From Oryzias latipes (lineage: Eukaryota; Chordata; Actinopteri; Beloniformes; Adrianichthyidae), in NCBI RefSeq assembly GCF_002234675.1, contig NC_019859.2, forward strand, positions 11,063,983 through 11,127,982: a DNA stretch of 64,000 bases, read 5' to 3'. Shown one piece after another: positions 26,145-37,700 of the stretch; position 1 is the first letter of the stretch, and every line of letters starts with the position of its first letter. A model generated the notes under the pieces. The model was not told where the DNA came from, ran no database searches, and saw nothing but the letters and a program-made list of their open reading frames with translations. The position numbers were made by a program, and so were the translations under genes.

Positions 26145-27448
26145 ATGAAAACTCTGGCTCTGTTTATCTGTGCTCTTCTGTCAGTGTGCTGGTTCATGGC
26201 AGGTAAGTACGGACAAACCTTTTTTTTTACAGTCAGATGAGAATTAAAGTGAACTTTTTCATGCTTTAGGACAATCTGAGCATTTAGGCATGTTTTTGTC
26301 TGTTTGTTGCGTGCTCAGATGCCGACCCTCCTGCTCCAGCCACTCCTGATACGTCCAGCTGTGAATCAGACTCCTCTTCAACTGAAATCCTGATCCAAGA
26401 CCCATCAGTTTCTGATTCAAGCTGTGAATCCTCACATTCACCCTCACACGAATCCTCACATTCAACCTCACACGAATCCTCACATTCAACCTCACACGAA
26501 TCCTCACCTTCCACCTCACATGAATCCTCACCTTCCACCTCACATGAATCCTCACATTCAGCCTCACACGAATCCCCACCTTCCACCTCACTCGAATCCT
26601 CACATTCAGCCTCACATGAATCCTCACCTTCCACCTCACACGAATCCTCACATTCAGCCTCACACGAATCCTCACATTCAGCCTCACACGAATCCTCACA
26701 TTCAGCCTCACACGAATCCTCACATTCAGCCTCACACGAATCCTCACATTCAGCCTCACACGAATCCTCACATTCAGCCTCACACGAATCCTCACATTCA
26801 GCCTCACACGAATCCTCACATTCGGCCTCACATGAATCCTCACCTTCCACCTCACACAAATCTTCACATGAATCATCACATTCCACCTCAGATGAATCCT
26901 TAAATTCCTTTGAGTATGTTTCAGCTCGGTTGTTAAAAGCCTTTGGATCACATGACTCGCCCAAACCCTCTAAACTGCATGAATTGTCTGAATCCCCTAA
27001 ACCTGTCGCTTCAGCTTCTGAGTCTCTCATTAAAGGTATTTAGCTATTTGATTGCATTTTTACCTTTCCCCACCAGTTTAAAATACATATTTTGGAAACA
27101 TTTTATATATAAAAAAATCCTTTCAATGTGTCTGACTTCTGTCACACCCTGTAGGGCTTGCAAAAAGAGATCTTGCTTCTCTACTCCAGAAACAAAGAGT
27201 TGCATCAGGACAACCCTCTACTCCACCACAGCAAAAAAGGTAAAGTGTTTCATTTTTTAATGAAAAAAAATCTAAATATTTAATTTGAACTTGTGTTGCA
27301 CAGTCTGTTAGTTTTTGCTTATTTGTGTTTTTGTTTTGCTGAGTGATGCAACAAAGTTGTTACTCTGAAATGACATACCGCTAATCATGTTGTCTCACCA
27401 AATTTCTAATTTTTATCTTTTAGCAAAAAAATGAGATCTGCCAACTAA
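26145..27448 (+). CDS. Osteocalcin-like OC2 paralogue with repeat propeptide and degenerate Gla exon
   Basis: Tandem duplicate of the preceding gene with the same exon layout and phases: 26145-26202, 26319-27035, 27155-27239 and 27424-27448. Exon 1 encodes [19 protein letters not shown], nearly the signal peptide of gene 1. Exon 2 (239 residues) is a Ser/His/Glu-rich propeptide built largely from an 8-residue repeat like HESSHSAS. Exon 3 keeps the carboxylase recognition and processing region (AKRDLASLLQKQRVASG). With the obvious acceptor, exon 4 reads only eight further residues, giving 294 in total. The Gla homology is in another frame, ending at 27498: NEICQLNVTGDYMTG. Even there, one cysteine and two of three Gla glutamates are replaced and the tail is lost. 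Signal peptide, open propeptide and splice sites are intact, so it may still make a secreted phosphoprotein; otherwise it is a young pseudogene. AATAAA at 27731-27736. Confidence 0.8.
26426..26893 (+). repeat. 24-bp coding minisatellite in osteocalcin-like gene 2
   Basis: About 19 tandem units of 24 bp, each encoding eight residues of the form E-S-S-H/P-S-A/T-S-H. Eighteen full units run from 26426 to 26857, then a half unit and one diverged unit. The most uniform block, about 26640-26820, consists of near-identical units, suggesting recent expansion. Each unit creates one S-H-E site (S-x-E). The long open frames on the other frame and strand here are by-products of the 24-bp period. Confidence 0.95.
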
Positions 27449-28944
27449 ATGTTACCGGTGACTACATGACGGGACGGCATTTTCTCAACAAATGTTAACC
27501 AATCAAGATTGAGCTTTGTTCAATTATATGCCTATTTACTATTTTACATGTTGGTTTTCAATTTACTTTTCTTTAATCAATCAGAGTTTGCTGCATTTCT
27601 TTCACCCGACATACACTTTCCATCAGTTAAAAAAAACATTATGTTAGCGGGATTTAATTTTGTCTTTTAATTATTAGAATTGTTTAATTTGAAAAGTGCA
27701 TTTGTAAATTTGTGTTTAAATTCTCTGATCAATAAAGATTTATTTTTTAAATTCAGGAATGTCTCATTAACTTGAATGGAGATGAATTAGTTTGGCGTTT
27801 TTCCCTAAAAACCAAGTCTTTATAACAATTCTATTTTGCTGTTATTTTTTATTTATTTATTTAAGAGCCAAATCAATGTTTAATACAAATAGTTAATTTC
27901 TCCTACTATTTATTGTGTTAAAGATGTGAAGCTTGTTTGTCCTCATATTTGTGCTGTTTCAGCAATTGGCTCTAGGGGGCGACATCCTCCTTTTCTGCTT
28001 ACTGCTCATGCAGCAAATCAAAACAATCTTTATTTTCATACATAGCATGGTGTGTGTGCTTAACACACACACAAAAAACACAGCAATTTAAAACAAGCCT
28101 AACAGTACAAAAATAAGCAGTCTTTAGACCTATTTTTGCGCGTTTTTGTAAATCAAAATGTTAACGTTGTCTTAGTTGTTTATGTCCTATATTCTTTCTG
28201 CACTTGGATTAAACAAAGGAAATGCATGGAGGAGAGCTGCGTAAAGAACAGGTTTAATCAGAAAGACTTTTTAAACCTTTTCAGTGGCACTACACGCGTC
28301 AGGCCTGTCAGCTGCCAGTTGGTTTTTCACAAGTTTATTATCGTCTGGAAAGGGACATTACTGCTTATGCGTCCTAAAGATAATTCCGTGTGCTTCTACC
28401 ATCTATCCTGTATCTCTTACCTGTCACTTCCTGTCCATAGTGGTGCCTGTGCTTCTGTTTGCTTGAATGTCTTATCACGGTTTCCTGAAGCTGAGTGCAT
28501 CAATATAAGACTCAAACTTCAGAAAAAAGTTATGTTTCTAATTTCTTGTGTGTTAAACTGTTACAAAAAAACTTCTTTGTTCAAGGAGTTTAAAAATGTT
28601 TATTTTCTGTTTGCAAGAGCAATAGATTACACCTTCAAGCTTTAACACTAAGACCGTTCAGCAAAGTTTTTATTCTTGGATAACGAATTTTCCCCGCCAG
28701 ATGTAAGAGCTCACCTGTACTCTGGAGGTCCCCAGACATATAAATGGACCCTCGTCCGTTTTAAAGTAAAGGATTTTGGTTCACCTGCAAGTGAACCCTG
28801 GTGCGGTTTAGCATTAGTGTGAATGGAAATAGACTAACCACAGAGCAAAGGGTATACGTTAAAAGCTGCCAGATTATCCAGACATGTGCTGATAGCAGAT
28901 TGCTCGGAAAAGTAATAATGCTGTAAACTTAAGTCAATGGCCTT

Positions 28945-29115
28945 GTCCGATTTGTATTATGTGCGTAATTCTCGATTTGTGTACAACTTTGGATTTGTGT
29001 GTGCGTAATTCTTGATTTGTAGCTCATACAATACTTTTTGTGCGTAAGTTTATGTACTTGCATTTGTGTTTTCACATGTACAAAAATTACAAAATACGTA
29101 AAAATACAAAATAAA
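28945..29115. repeat. Relative of the foldback element at 51221-53143
   Basis: Repeated phrases such as GTGCGTAATTCTTGATTTGT and GGATTTGTGTGTGCG match the arms of the foldback element at 51.2-53.1 kb. The right side is AT-rich and less regular, so this looks like an older or partial copy. Confidence 0.55.
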
Positions 29116-30709
29116 TGTACACATGCACAACTTTAAATTACAACAGCTTGAGACCAACTATGCATTCAAATCAAGTACGCACTAAGCACATTTGTCACAC
29201 ACTATTTTGGTAAGTTGATTTCACAAACTTTACAATAACTGAGCGCTGGTTGTAAAGGGTGCAAAAGTACCGGTAGTCAGTTACAAGTCCCATTAACAGA
29301 GTAGTTTTGTTTTTTATCTCAATTAATAAAATGTTTTCATCGAATTCAAACTTTGCTCCATCACTGTTGCTACACCGCAGCAAGGTTCACTTGCAGGTGT
29401 AACAAAGCTCTCTTTTCAAGGTGGACCAGGGCACATTTGTTTGTTTGCCTGTATATCCTAGAAAAAAATTATTTTGAATAGTAAATCTGAATGTAATTTG
29501 ATTAAAATAAGAGAAAGATCTGCTAATGTTTTTTTTTTTTTCTTTTTCAAAAATGCTTACACTTAAGGTGTTTGGGCCTCCTTGACTTCAGAAAGGTGTC
29601 TCTTTAGCCAGTACCTGAGAACGTGACACAGACGTGGTTCAAAACACTATTGACACCTTCCAGGAAGCACATCATTTGCATCATTCCAGTGGTTGCAAAA
29701 ACTGTGAAACATTAATTTTCTAAGAGTTAAGCTGTTGATAAAGTTTATCATTGGTTGAGATAGAGCATGCGCTTGTTTTGCTGACCTCTTTACGAGCGTC
29801 CTCCTACCTTGTTTGAGTCAGAAACTCTGCTCTGATAACGCTGATAAGTGGGGCAATAAGTACGAGGTGAGCATCATTCAAAGTGATGATCCGATGGTTT
29901 CATCCCCGGCAGAGTGACTCTTTATTCCATATTAACATATGAAAGCAGTTTTAAGGTCATAAACAATTTACTGTAAATTAATAAATACACAGGTGTGTGA
30001 AATGCTGTCAGCTCACGTGTTAGGCATCACATTGTCATATATCTCTCAGATTACAAAATAATTTAACATTTTAAAACAGTGTGTTCAGGTTTAAGTTGCC
30101 CTTTTCCAGTGTTTAAAAAAAAAAGCAGAACTAAGATAAATGTGATATGAGTGCAAAATTCTTCCTTCTGGTTATCTAATATCAAACTGCTGTCACGTTT
30201 TATTTCCAGCTCTATGGAAGCCCAAAGGTCAAATTGCAATCAGAAAAGAGGACTTTTGGCTGTCCCTCAATGCAGTTTTCAGCCTCAGTGACAGGTCAGT
30301 ACAACACAGACAAAACAGTAGCCCAAGTCCGGATCACAACCCCTGTCTGAATCAGCTTCCACGAATTCAATAAATGTTACCAGAGTAACAAATGTTCTAG
30401 ATTTCTGTTCAAACCTGTTCCCAACAGGTTGGGCCGGCAGATTTATCGGCCGCCGGCCAAAAGGGGCTCACTACAGCAACATCATGGAGCCTTTGCATTG
30501 ACAGTGCAAGAAAAGTAAAAAACTCCCTAATCTCAGTGTTTCCTGCAGGGGCTGTTCTGCAGGTTCTGATGTGGGCAAGTAGTGTACCAAGAGGACACTG
30601 ACAGTCAACTGATTAACTTACAAACAAACAATAAAAAAAACTCCTATTCTGGAGGGGAAAAAATCATTTTGTGAATAACTGAAGGTTTAGTTGTTCAACT
30701 GTTAAAGTG

Positions 30710-30990
30710 CTTTAAAAATCCTCTCTGGTGAAAATTGTGTTATGGGTGTTTTTTTAAACCTGTTTTAGTGGATTTTTTCTGATAATACAGGACCTATATT
30801 GAGAAAATTAAGTTCAAAATTGCATTTCTGAGTATTTCTTTATTCAAATTGGAAAACATTGTATTTGTGATGTAGAAAATATGCTGGGCGAGCCACAAGC
30901 TCCCTGCTCTGTTCAACCCTCATGCATGGGGATGTGAAGGGTTGTAGCTTGAGGAAGAACGTGTAATATGGATGGATGACGGGGAAGTCT
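30710..30990 (+). repeat. Unnamed interspersed repeat, copy 1 (noncoding half)
   Basis: Shares a stretch with 36960-37240 and, inverted, with 55280-55510: an ATTTCTGAGTATTTCTTTATTC-like motif, a 'ttgtggtgcagaaa'-like part and an AGCTCCCTG motif. Only the noncoding half is present in this copy. Confidence 0.5.
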
Positions 30991-31798
30991 GTACTCTGTC
31001 TCAACAGTCCCACCCACAATTTAGAGACAAATTTCTAATAACCTCCTGCCGCTTTGCAGAAACTATGTCCCAGAAAACAACTGTTTTTTTTATTTTTATT
31101 TTAGATAAAAACATCATAATCACAACTAAAATATAAGTGGGAATGTGTTTAAAATGCATTAAAAGATGATCGAGGTGAGTCTTTATTAATCATTTCTTAT
31201 TTTATGAATTCCTGCAATAAAAGTTATATGTGTCACTGAAAATAGCTGTTATGCACAGTATGTATGTATTTGAACTCTGTTGAGTCACTTTATCTTTGTA
31301 AACTGTGAAAAAAAAGTGTAAACATTGTATGTGTACAGTAATACAAATGCAGCAAAAGCTAAATTTTCAAAAATGTCATACAAAAACAACCAAAACTTTA
31401 TAAAAAATACATTACCAATTTATCTTTTTTCATTACATACATAAGTGTGCAAATTTGAAGAAAAAAAACAACATAAAATTTAATTTACTCTATTTTGGAT
31501 AATTTAATATATTAAATAATGAGTTTTTGGGGTTGTTGCCCAAAGTCCCCAGAGATTCTAGCAGCGCACCTGGCAATAGACCCTCATTTTAATGGTTTTA
31601 AGGCTTCCAGGTGAGGAAAATCGCACATTTTTGCATCATTGTTTGGGGTTTTTTTTGTCTTGTCTTCAGATAGACTTTATGAGCATTTTTGTTGGGTTTT
31701 ATACCAAATATATTAACCACCACATGTCTCTGGAAAACCCTGTTGTTGTTTTTTACAAAACCTGCCATTTTATGTCAATAATCAATAAGAATTGGCCC

Positions 31799-34700
31799 CT
31801 AAAGCTGAGTCACGCTGAGAATATTTAGCTCTTTTGCTTTAGCTTTTTTTGTCTGATCTTTGTCTTTCTCCTCTGTAGTCATTGCAAGGTTGTCATACGC
31901 GTGTATTTCCTGGTCTTTTTCATCAGAGTTTTGCTCTTCATCGTCTTGTTTTTCAGTTGCAATTTGGCAACATTTGCAGCAGCAGCAGCATTTGGCAGCA
32001 GCCACAGTGACCACTTTGTCCCAAGGATCCAGGGAGTGGGCCCAGAGAGGCAGAAAGTCCCACGACCGAAGAGCAGAGGGTAAAAAGTTGGGTTTTTTCC
32101 TCTGCAGCACATTGATCACCACGATGGCGATGAGCAGCACAAGCAGAGGAACGCCGACACCCACCAGGACTTTCCAGCCAGCCAGGGACAGACTGAAGAC
32201 AAGCAGGGGTAAAACAAAGAAGCAGCAGACTATGTAGACCCCCGCAAACCAGCGGTAGGAAGCCGTCACGTTTCCCAGACTTTTAGCCAGCCGGATGGGA
32301 AGCCGAGTGAAAGGGATGGGATACCACAGGACGATGCCAGAGATGTTGAACAAGAAGTGCACCAAGGCAATCTGAAAAGAGGACAAAAGAGCCTTTTGGT
32401 GTGATGTTTTTTTTTAAATAAACTTTCCCATTCAAAATCTCAGTTTCACATTTAAAAAAGTTGTTGTGTGTTTAAGTGCTTGGATTAAGTTAGGTTTTCT
32501 GGATTTTTTTTGGACTAATATCTGTGTGGAAATTTAGTATGTAATTGTGGTCCCCAACCTTTTCTTAGGTCACGGACCGGTTTAATGTCAGACAATATTT
32601 TCACAGACCGGTCCGAAAGGGCCAAAGTTGGCTTTTAACCTTTTTAAGCTTTAAATTTTATGAAAAATCTATTTTTCAAATTAAAATGCTACTTTGTGAA
32701 ATGTAGTTTTAAAAAATCATTTGAAAAAAATCTGTAAATGAAAGATGATAAAGATTCAATGCAACAACGTTGCTGATTTGAGGAAGATGTTTTTGATTTG
32801 TAAAAATTAGCAACATATTCTGAATTGAAAGCCATTGTTATTATTGACAAAAATTCTGGTTTAGATTATCTTTCATCTTTTGCCTTTTAAATAACTCTTG
32901 ATTCATTTTGTATTTCTCTTTAACACAGAGGAGTATTTTCTGTGCTAAGGTTTCTTAACAGACTCTTCCTCAATGTCTCCTTTCACCCCAAAGAAACTTA
33001 CTGAAGACATTTGTGATTTTATCAACTTTGTTAGCTTGGGGTTTTTATTTTTAGCTGTGGCAGCTGCTTTAAGATAGTAGTGCATGGATTTAAAACAAAC
33101 AAGAGTTTTGGACAGAATCCAGCACTTTTCCAAAATAAAACTTCCTTCAGAATCAGAAAATAAACAAAACAGAAATAATCAAATTTGCCCTAAATAAGAT
33201 TATGATTGAACATGGCCTCTTTATGTGATTTCTGTTTACGTACATTTGTTTTAATGAGGAAAGTCGCTACTTTACTGACCCGTATAACACGTTGGGGTAC
33301 ATTTTCTGCATCCCACCCACTTATGCTGACCAGTTATATTAAATTAACCAATTAAGTAGCCTATATGGAGTGTCCGTCCTGAGACTGGTGGGTCATGTGT
33401 TCAAATCCATGGTTGAGTCTTACCAAAGACTCCAAAAATGGGACCCAAAACCTCACTTCTGGGTCAAATGCAGAGAACAAATTTCACAAGTCCAGGTGTG
33501 TGACGTCTAGTTGGACTTTTACTGTGGTTGTGTTTTAATTCCATCACTACTTATTGCTGAATCTACAATTCAAAAGTCCAGTGCCCCGGCACCTTCCCTG
33601 AGGTCTCTGCAAAAAAACATTGATGCTCACTAGATTGGCGAATATAGACCACAATGCATTGCATTTGAACCATTAAAAAAAAAAAAAGTAAATAAGTTAA
33701 TATTTTAATTAGGCCTTTAACCCTTATCTTAGATGACCCCACCCTTACATTGACGTGTTCTCCCTACCATGACAAAGGTGGATAAAGGTGGAAAGATTTC
33801 ATGTAATCCATGGACACCAGTGAAGATCACAAATCATTGAAGAAAAAAGGTTCCGAGCACTGTCTAGTGGGTCTAGATGACCCAACTCCCAATGTTAAAG
33901 TGCCCAGGATAGCACAAGGGTTACATGCCCATCACCCAAATGTCATAGAAACCCCCACCCACTGATTTCTTATAGTTTGCATTTAAAGCTGGCTAAAATC
34001 AGAAATCCGAATCAGAAATCTTTTATTGTCATTGTTACACAAGCTTGTGACAATGAAAATCCCGGTGCTCTCCAGCTGTTGGGCAATAAAAATATAAAAT
34101 ATTTCTTAAGGTATTGGAAAACATGTTACTGCCAATATTTGGCCCAAACTTAGTCAGTTTATGGTTGATCAGTTACATTTTCTTGACAATAAAGGCAAAA
34201 AAATGTGTGTGTATGATAAAAGCAATATTTTTCTTTTAAAGTTAAAATACAGAACTTGAACAGGAACAGCCTTAGAAAGTGTTCAGTATGTTTTTGATGA
34301 GTGATGAAAACTTCTCATTTTAAAACCTGAGTCGGTTATTAAGGAGATTTCATTTAAAACCCTTTTTGGAGATATCCCTCACCTGAAGAGCATTTGCTAG
34401 TGTCTCTCCTGGACTTGCCATGGCTGCTAGAATGGCGGTTGTGGTTGTGCCGATGTTTGAACCCAAGGACAAAGGGTATGCCCTCTCTATGCTGATGACA
34501 CCGATACCTGTTTGGTAAAAAGAAAAACAGTCTACATGTAGGGTTTTCGTACAAGTGGCTTTCTGTGTCACTTCTCAGCTACAGATCCAAAAAACACTGA
34601 CATTTTTAAAGGAAATAATGAAGAAGTTGAAAAAATAATCCTCACCAACAAGTGGAGTAATAGCCGAAGTGAAGACAGAGCTGCTCTGCACGATGAAAGT

Positions 34701-37700
34701 CATACCAGCTCCAACAAGGATGGCAATGTAACCTGTGACCCATCCGAACGGAAACGGGAAATCTGCACACAAACATTCAGGTTTTTATCTAATGCATCGC
34801 AGACGGTTCAGCGGAACATCCAAAGTAGGGGATACGTACTGGTGTTGAGGATCTTTTTGATTACTATAGCCACCTGTCCTTTCAGCATGGAGTTAAGCAA
34901 CTTGACAATAAGGATCAGGCAGGTGCAGAGGACCAGCAGAGAGAGCGCCAGCAGGATCAGACCCACAGCCAGGTCAGGCAGATTCACATTTACAAAGGCA
35001 TGCTTACCTGCAAACACACAGGAGAGAAACAGATGACATCTACCTCAACCTGAGCCAGTTCACTTCACAGTGAACTGGGTCATTCAAATTCACCCACCAC
35101 TATTTGGACTGGGATCCTTTGTGCAAGGGAAGGCTTCTACTGTACATGAGTTGCACTTGTTTTGTAGGTTTATTGTCAGTAAATTACTATTAACTGTGGA
35201 TGTCAACCCCTTTCTGATGGAAAATAGCCAGAATCCTTGTTGGTTTGACAACTGAGGACAATTTTGATTTCTGTGGGCCAATCAGATCTAACTGAACAGC
35301 TTTTTGAACAGCCTCTGACAATGTTCAATTAGAATTCAAACAAGTTTGGAATATTGGGTAATTCAATACAGATCGAAACAGAGTCTACATCTTATCTAGA
35401 AGAACCATGTCTTATGGAGTTCCTCAGGGTTCAATGCTTAGACCTCTGTAAGTCCTTTGTCAAGGTCAGATCATGTGTGCTAAAAATGTTTTCGTCCTAG
35501 TTTTGCAGACATGTGATTCAACATCTTACTTTGAAATAATGATTTTACCATATAGGAGATTGTGTCAAAAGACTCAGCACCTGGCTTAATCTTGTAACTG
35601 AGACTCTGTGTAAGCTGAAGTGAACTTTGTTAATACATTGTACAGCAAAAGTAAAAACTTTTTCTTTGATTAGTGAATCTTACATTTCTCTAAGTTGAAT
35701 GTTTCTGACACATTCTTCAGTGTGAAGGTATAATTGCCGTCAAACCAGCAGAATTCTGGAGAAGTGCAGTTCTCTGGACCTTCAACTGTGACATTCTGTA
35801 GGCTCTGAAACACAGGAGCAGTTTCAGTCACGTTAGTAAGCATTTCAGAGGATCTGGCTCAGCACGTTTGCCTGCCCATCTTACTGTGTTGGTGTAGGTC
35901 AGGCACCACTTCTTGATGAGACTCTTGTTTCGAGCTTCTGGATCCCCGGTGGCGACTCCACTGATGACAGACTTATCCAGCTGGGTCAAAGGGAAGGGGA
36001 AAAGGACACATAAAATAAGATAACAGCTTCAGTTAATGAAATCTTATCTCTTTTATTCATTGGAGGTCATAAAAAACAAACCCAACCAGTAACTTTGAGC
36101 ATCATGCAGAAATAATCTCGAACCTTGAAATTGTCATCCATGCCATGTTGTCCAAACCAAATTATTGCAGCTGGGCTACCCAAGGCTTCAACAGCCAGGC
36201 TGCAGCTGCTCCAAAACGCAGCAGCCAGATTTATTTTTGGGGCAAAGATGTTTGACCACATAATACCGATCTTGGTTCCTTTGAAATGGCCACCAGTGCA
36301 AAACTTGCTTTTTATAAAAATTCTGGTTCTTGCTTAGAATTCCCTGGCAGGTGCTGCACCTTCTTACCTCTCCTGGCCCTGGAGAGCACAGTACAGCACA
36401 AAGAGAACCTAAAGTAATAAGTTTAAACCCACTTTGATGGTGATGTCTCTGTCAATGTGCTGTGGTCAGCTTAATGCCTAATTTGCGCAGATAATAACCT
36501 CAAGGATAAAAATAAGACAAGATAGATAAGAAGGCAGAAAGTCTGAGACCACACACACACACACAGGCAGAATGTTATTATCAGTGTTTTTAAAGCTCAG
36601 TTAATATGGTTATAAAAACATCTGCTGATGCGCAACTTAGCACACAATATCAGTATTGGACTCACGGGGAGTCTCACCGTAGACTCCCTCCTCCAGGTGT
36701 TTAGACATAGCCTAATCAAACCCTGGTTACCGCTCCTCGCCGCTCTTATCTCCTTGGGCAGAGCCTTCTGGATGCTTTTGCTGCTACCACCACATTTTCA
36801 CTTATGGCTCTTCTTTGTGGTTGCCTCACTTCCTCTGGCATACACCTCCAACTATTCCTACCACACAGCCTTTACAGCCCTTTCACATTTTTCTCCCTCT
36901 TCCTCATTTGAGCCTCCTTGACCCCCCCCCCCCAGGGTAATGTCCCCTCTCCTAAGATCAGTTGTCTGAAGAACACGGATTTTAAAATATCATGTAATAA
37001 AGTGCCATTCTGATTAAAAAAAATGTGTTTTTAATATGTTCTTGTGGCATTTTTCAGATGATGGAGGAAAAACATAAAAAATATATAAGTTTAAAAATAG
37101 CATTTGTGAGTATTTCTTTTTTTAAGTTGTCACATCAGGAGCAGACAAAAAAATGCTGTTTGAAAAAGATGGTATTTGTGGTGCAGAAATACACTGAGCG
37201 GGCCACATGCTCCCTGTTCTTCAGTCTGATGCATCCACTTGTAGACGACTAGATCCATGAACGTCTACGTTTTCCTCATCTGGCTCAAAACCGTACGGCT
37301 GGAAAGCTCCAGTATAGCTCCCCATTTTTACTCCGCCAGTTATGTTGGGTTGAGGGTGTGAGGGTCTGGAAGCTAGCGAGAAAGCCAAACGTTTCCTGAA
37401 GATTTTCATTGGTTTTACACACTAAGGGACAGATTTTGGCTCAGTCCTCCACACAGATCTTCTCTAGCCCTTGTGCTATCTTAGACAACCCCACCCTTAC
37501 ATTGATGTGTTCTCCCTACCATGACAAAGGTGGATAAAGGTGGAAAGATTTCATGTAATCCATGGACACCAGTGAAGATCACAAATCATTAAAGAAAAAA
37601 GGTTCCGAGCACTGTCTAGTGGGTCTAGATGACCCAACTCCCAATGTTAAAGTGCCAAGGATAGCACAAGGGCTAGATCAGTCAGGTTTCTGGGCTGTTG

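Larger units (their letters stand above)
27500..31798. other. Spacer between the osteocalcin pair and slc34a2
   Basis: About 4.3 kb with no recognised gene; it includes the likely boundary between two conserved gene blocks. A foldback-type repeat lies near 28945-29115 and a copy of an unnamed repeat near 30710-30990. A 169-codon open frame at 28136-28645 resembles nothing known to me and is judged chance. Confidence 0.5.

Noticed and set aside
26426-26893. Regular repeats as a CRISPR array
   Set aside because: The units are directly adjacent without spacers and encode a protein; the DNA is eukaryotic.
26284-27030. Long minus-strand frames with Cys/Glu/Asp repeats and a plus-strand frame of Pro/His/Asn repeats
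   Set aside because: A 24-bp repeat without stops is open in several frames at once. Only the plus-strand frame that continues from the signal-peptide exon and matches splice phases is supported.
28136-28645. 169-codon plus-strand open frame
   Set aside because: No recognisable domain, no splice context and composition like the surrounding DNA; probably chance.
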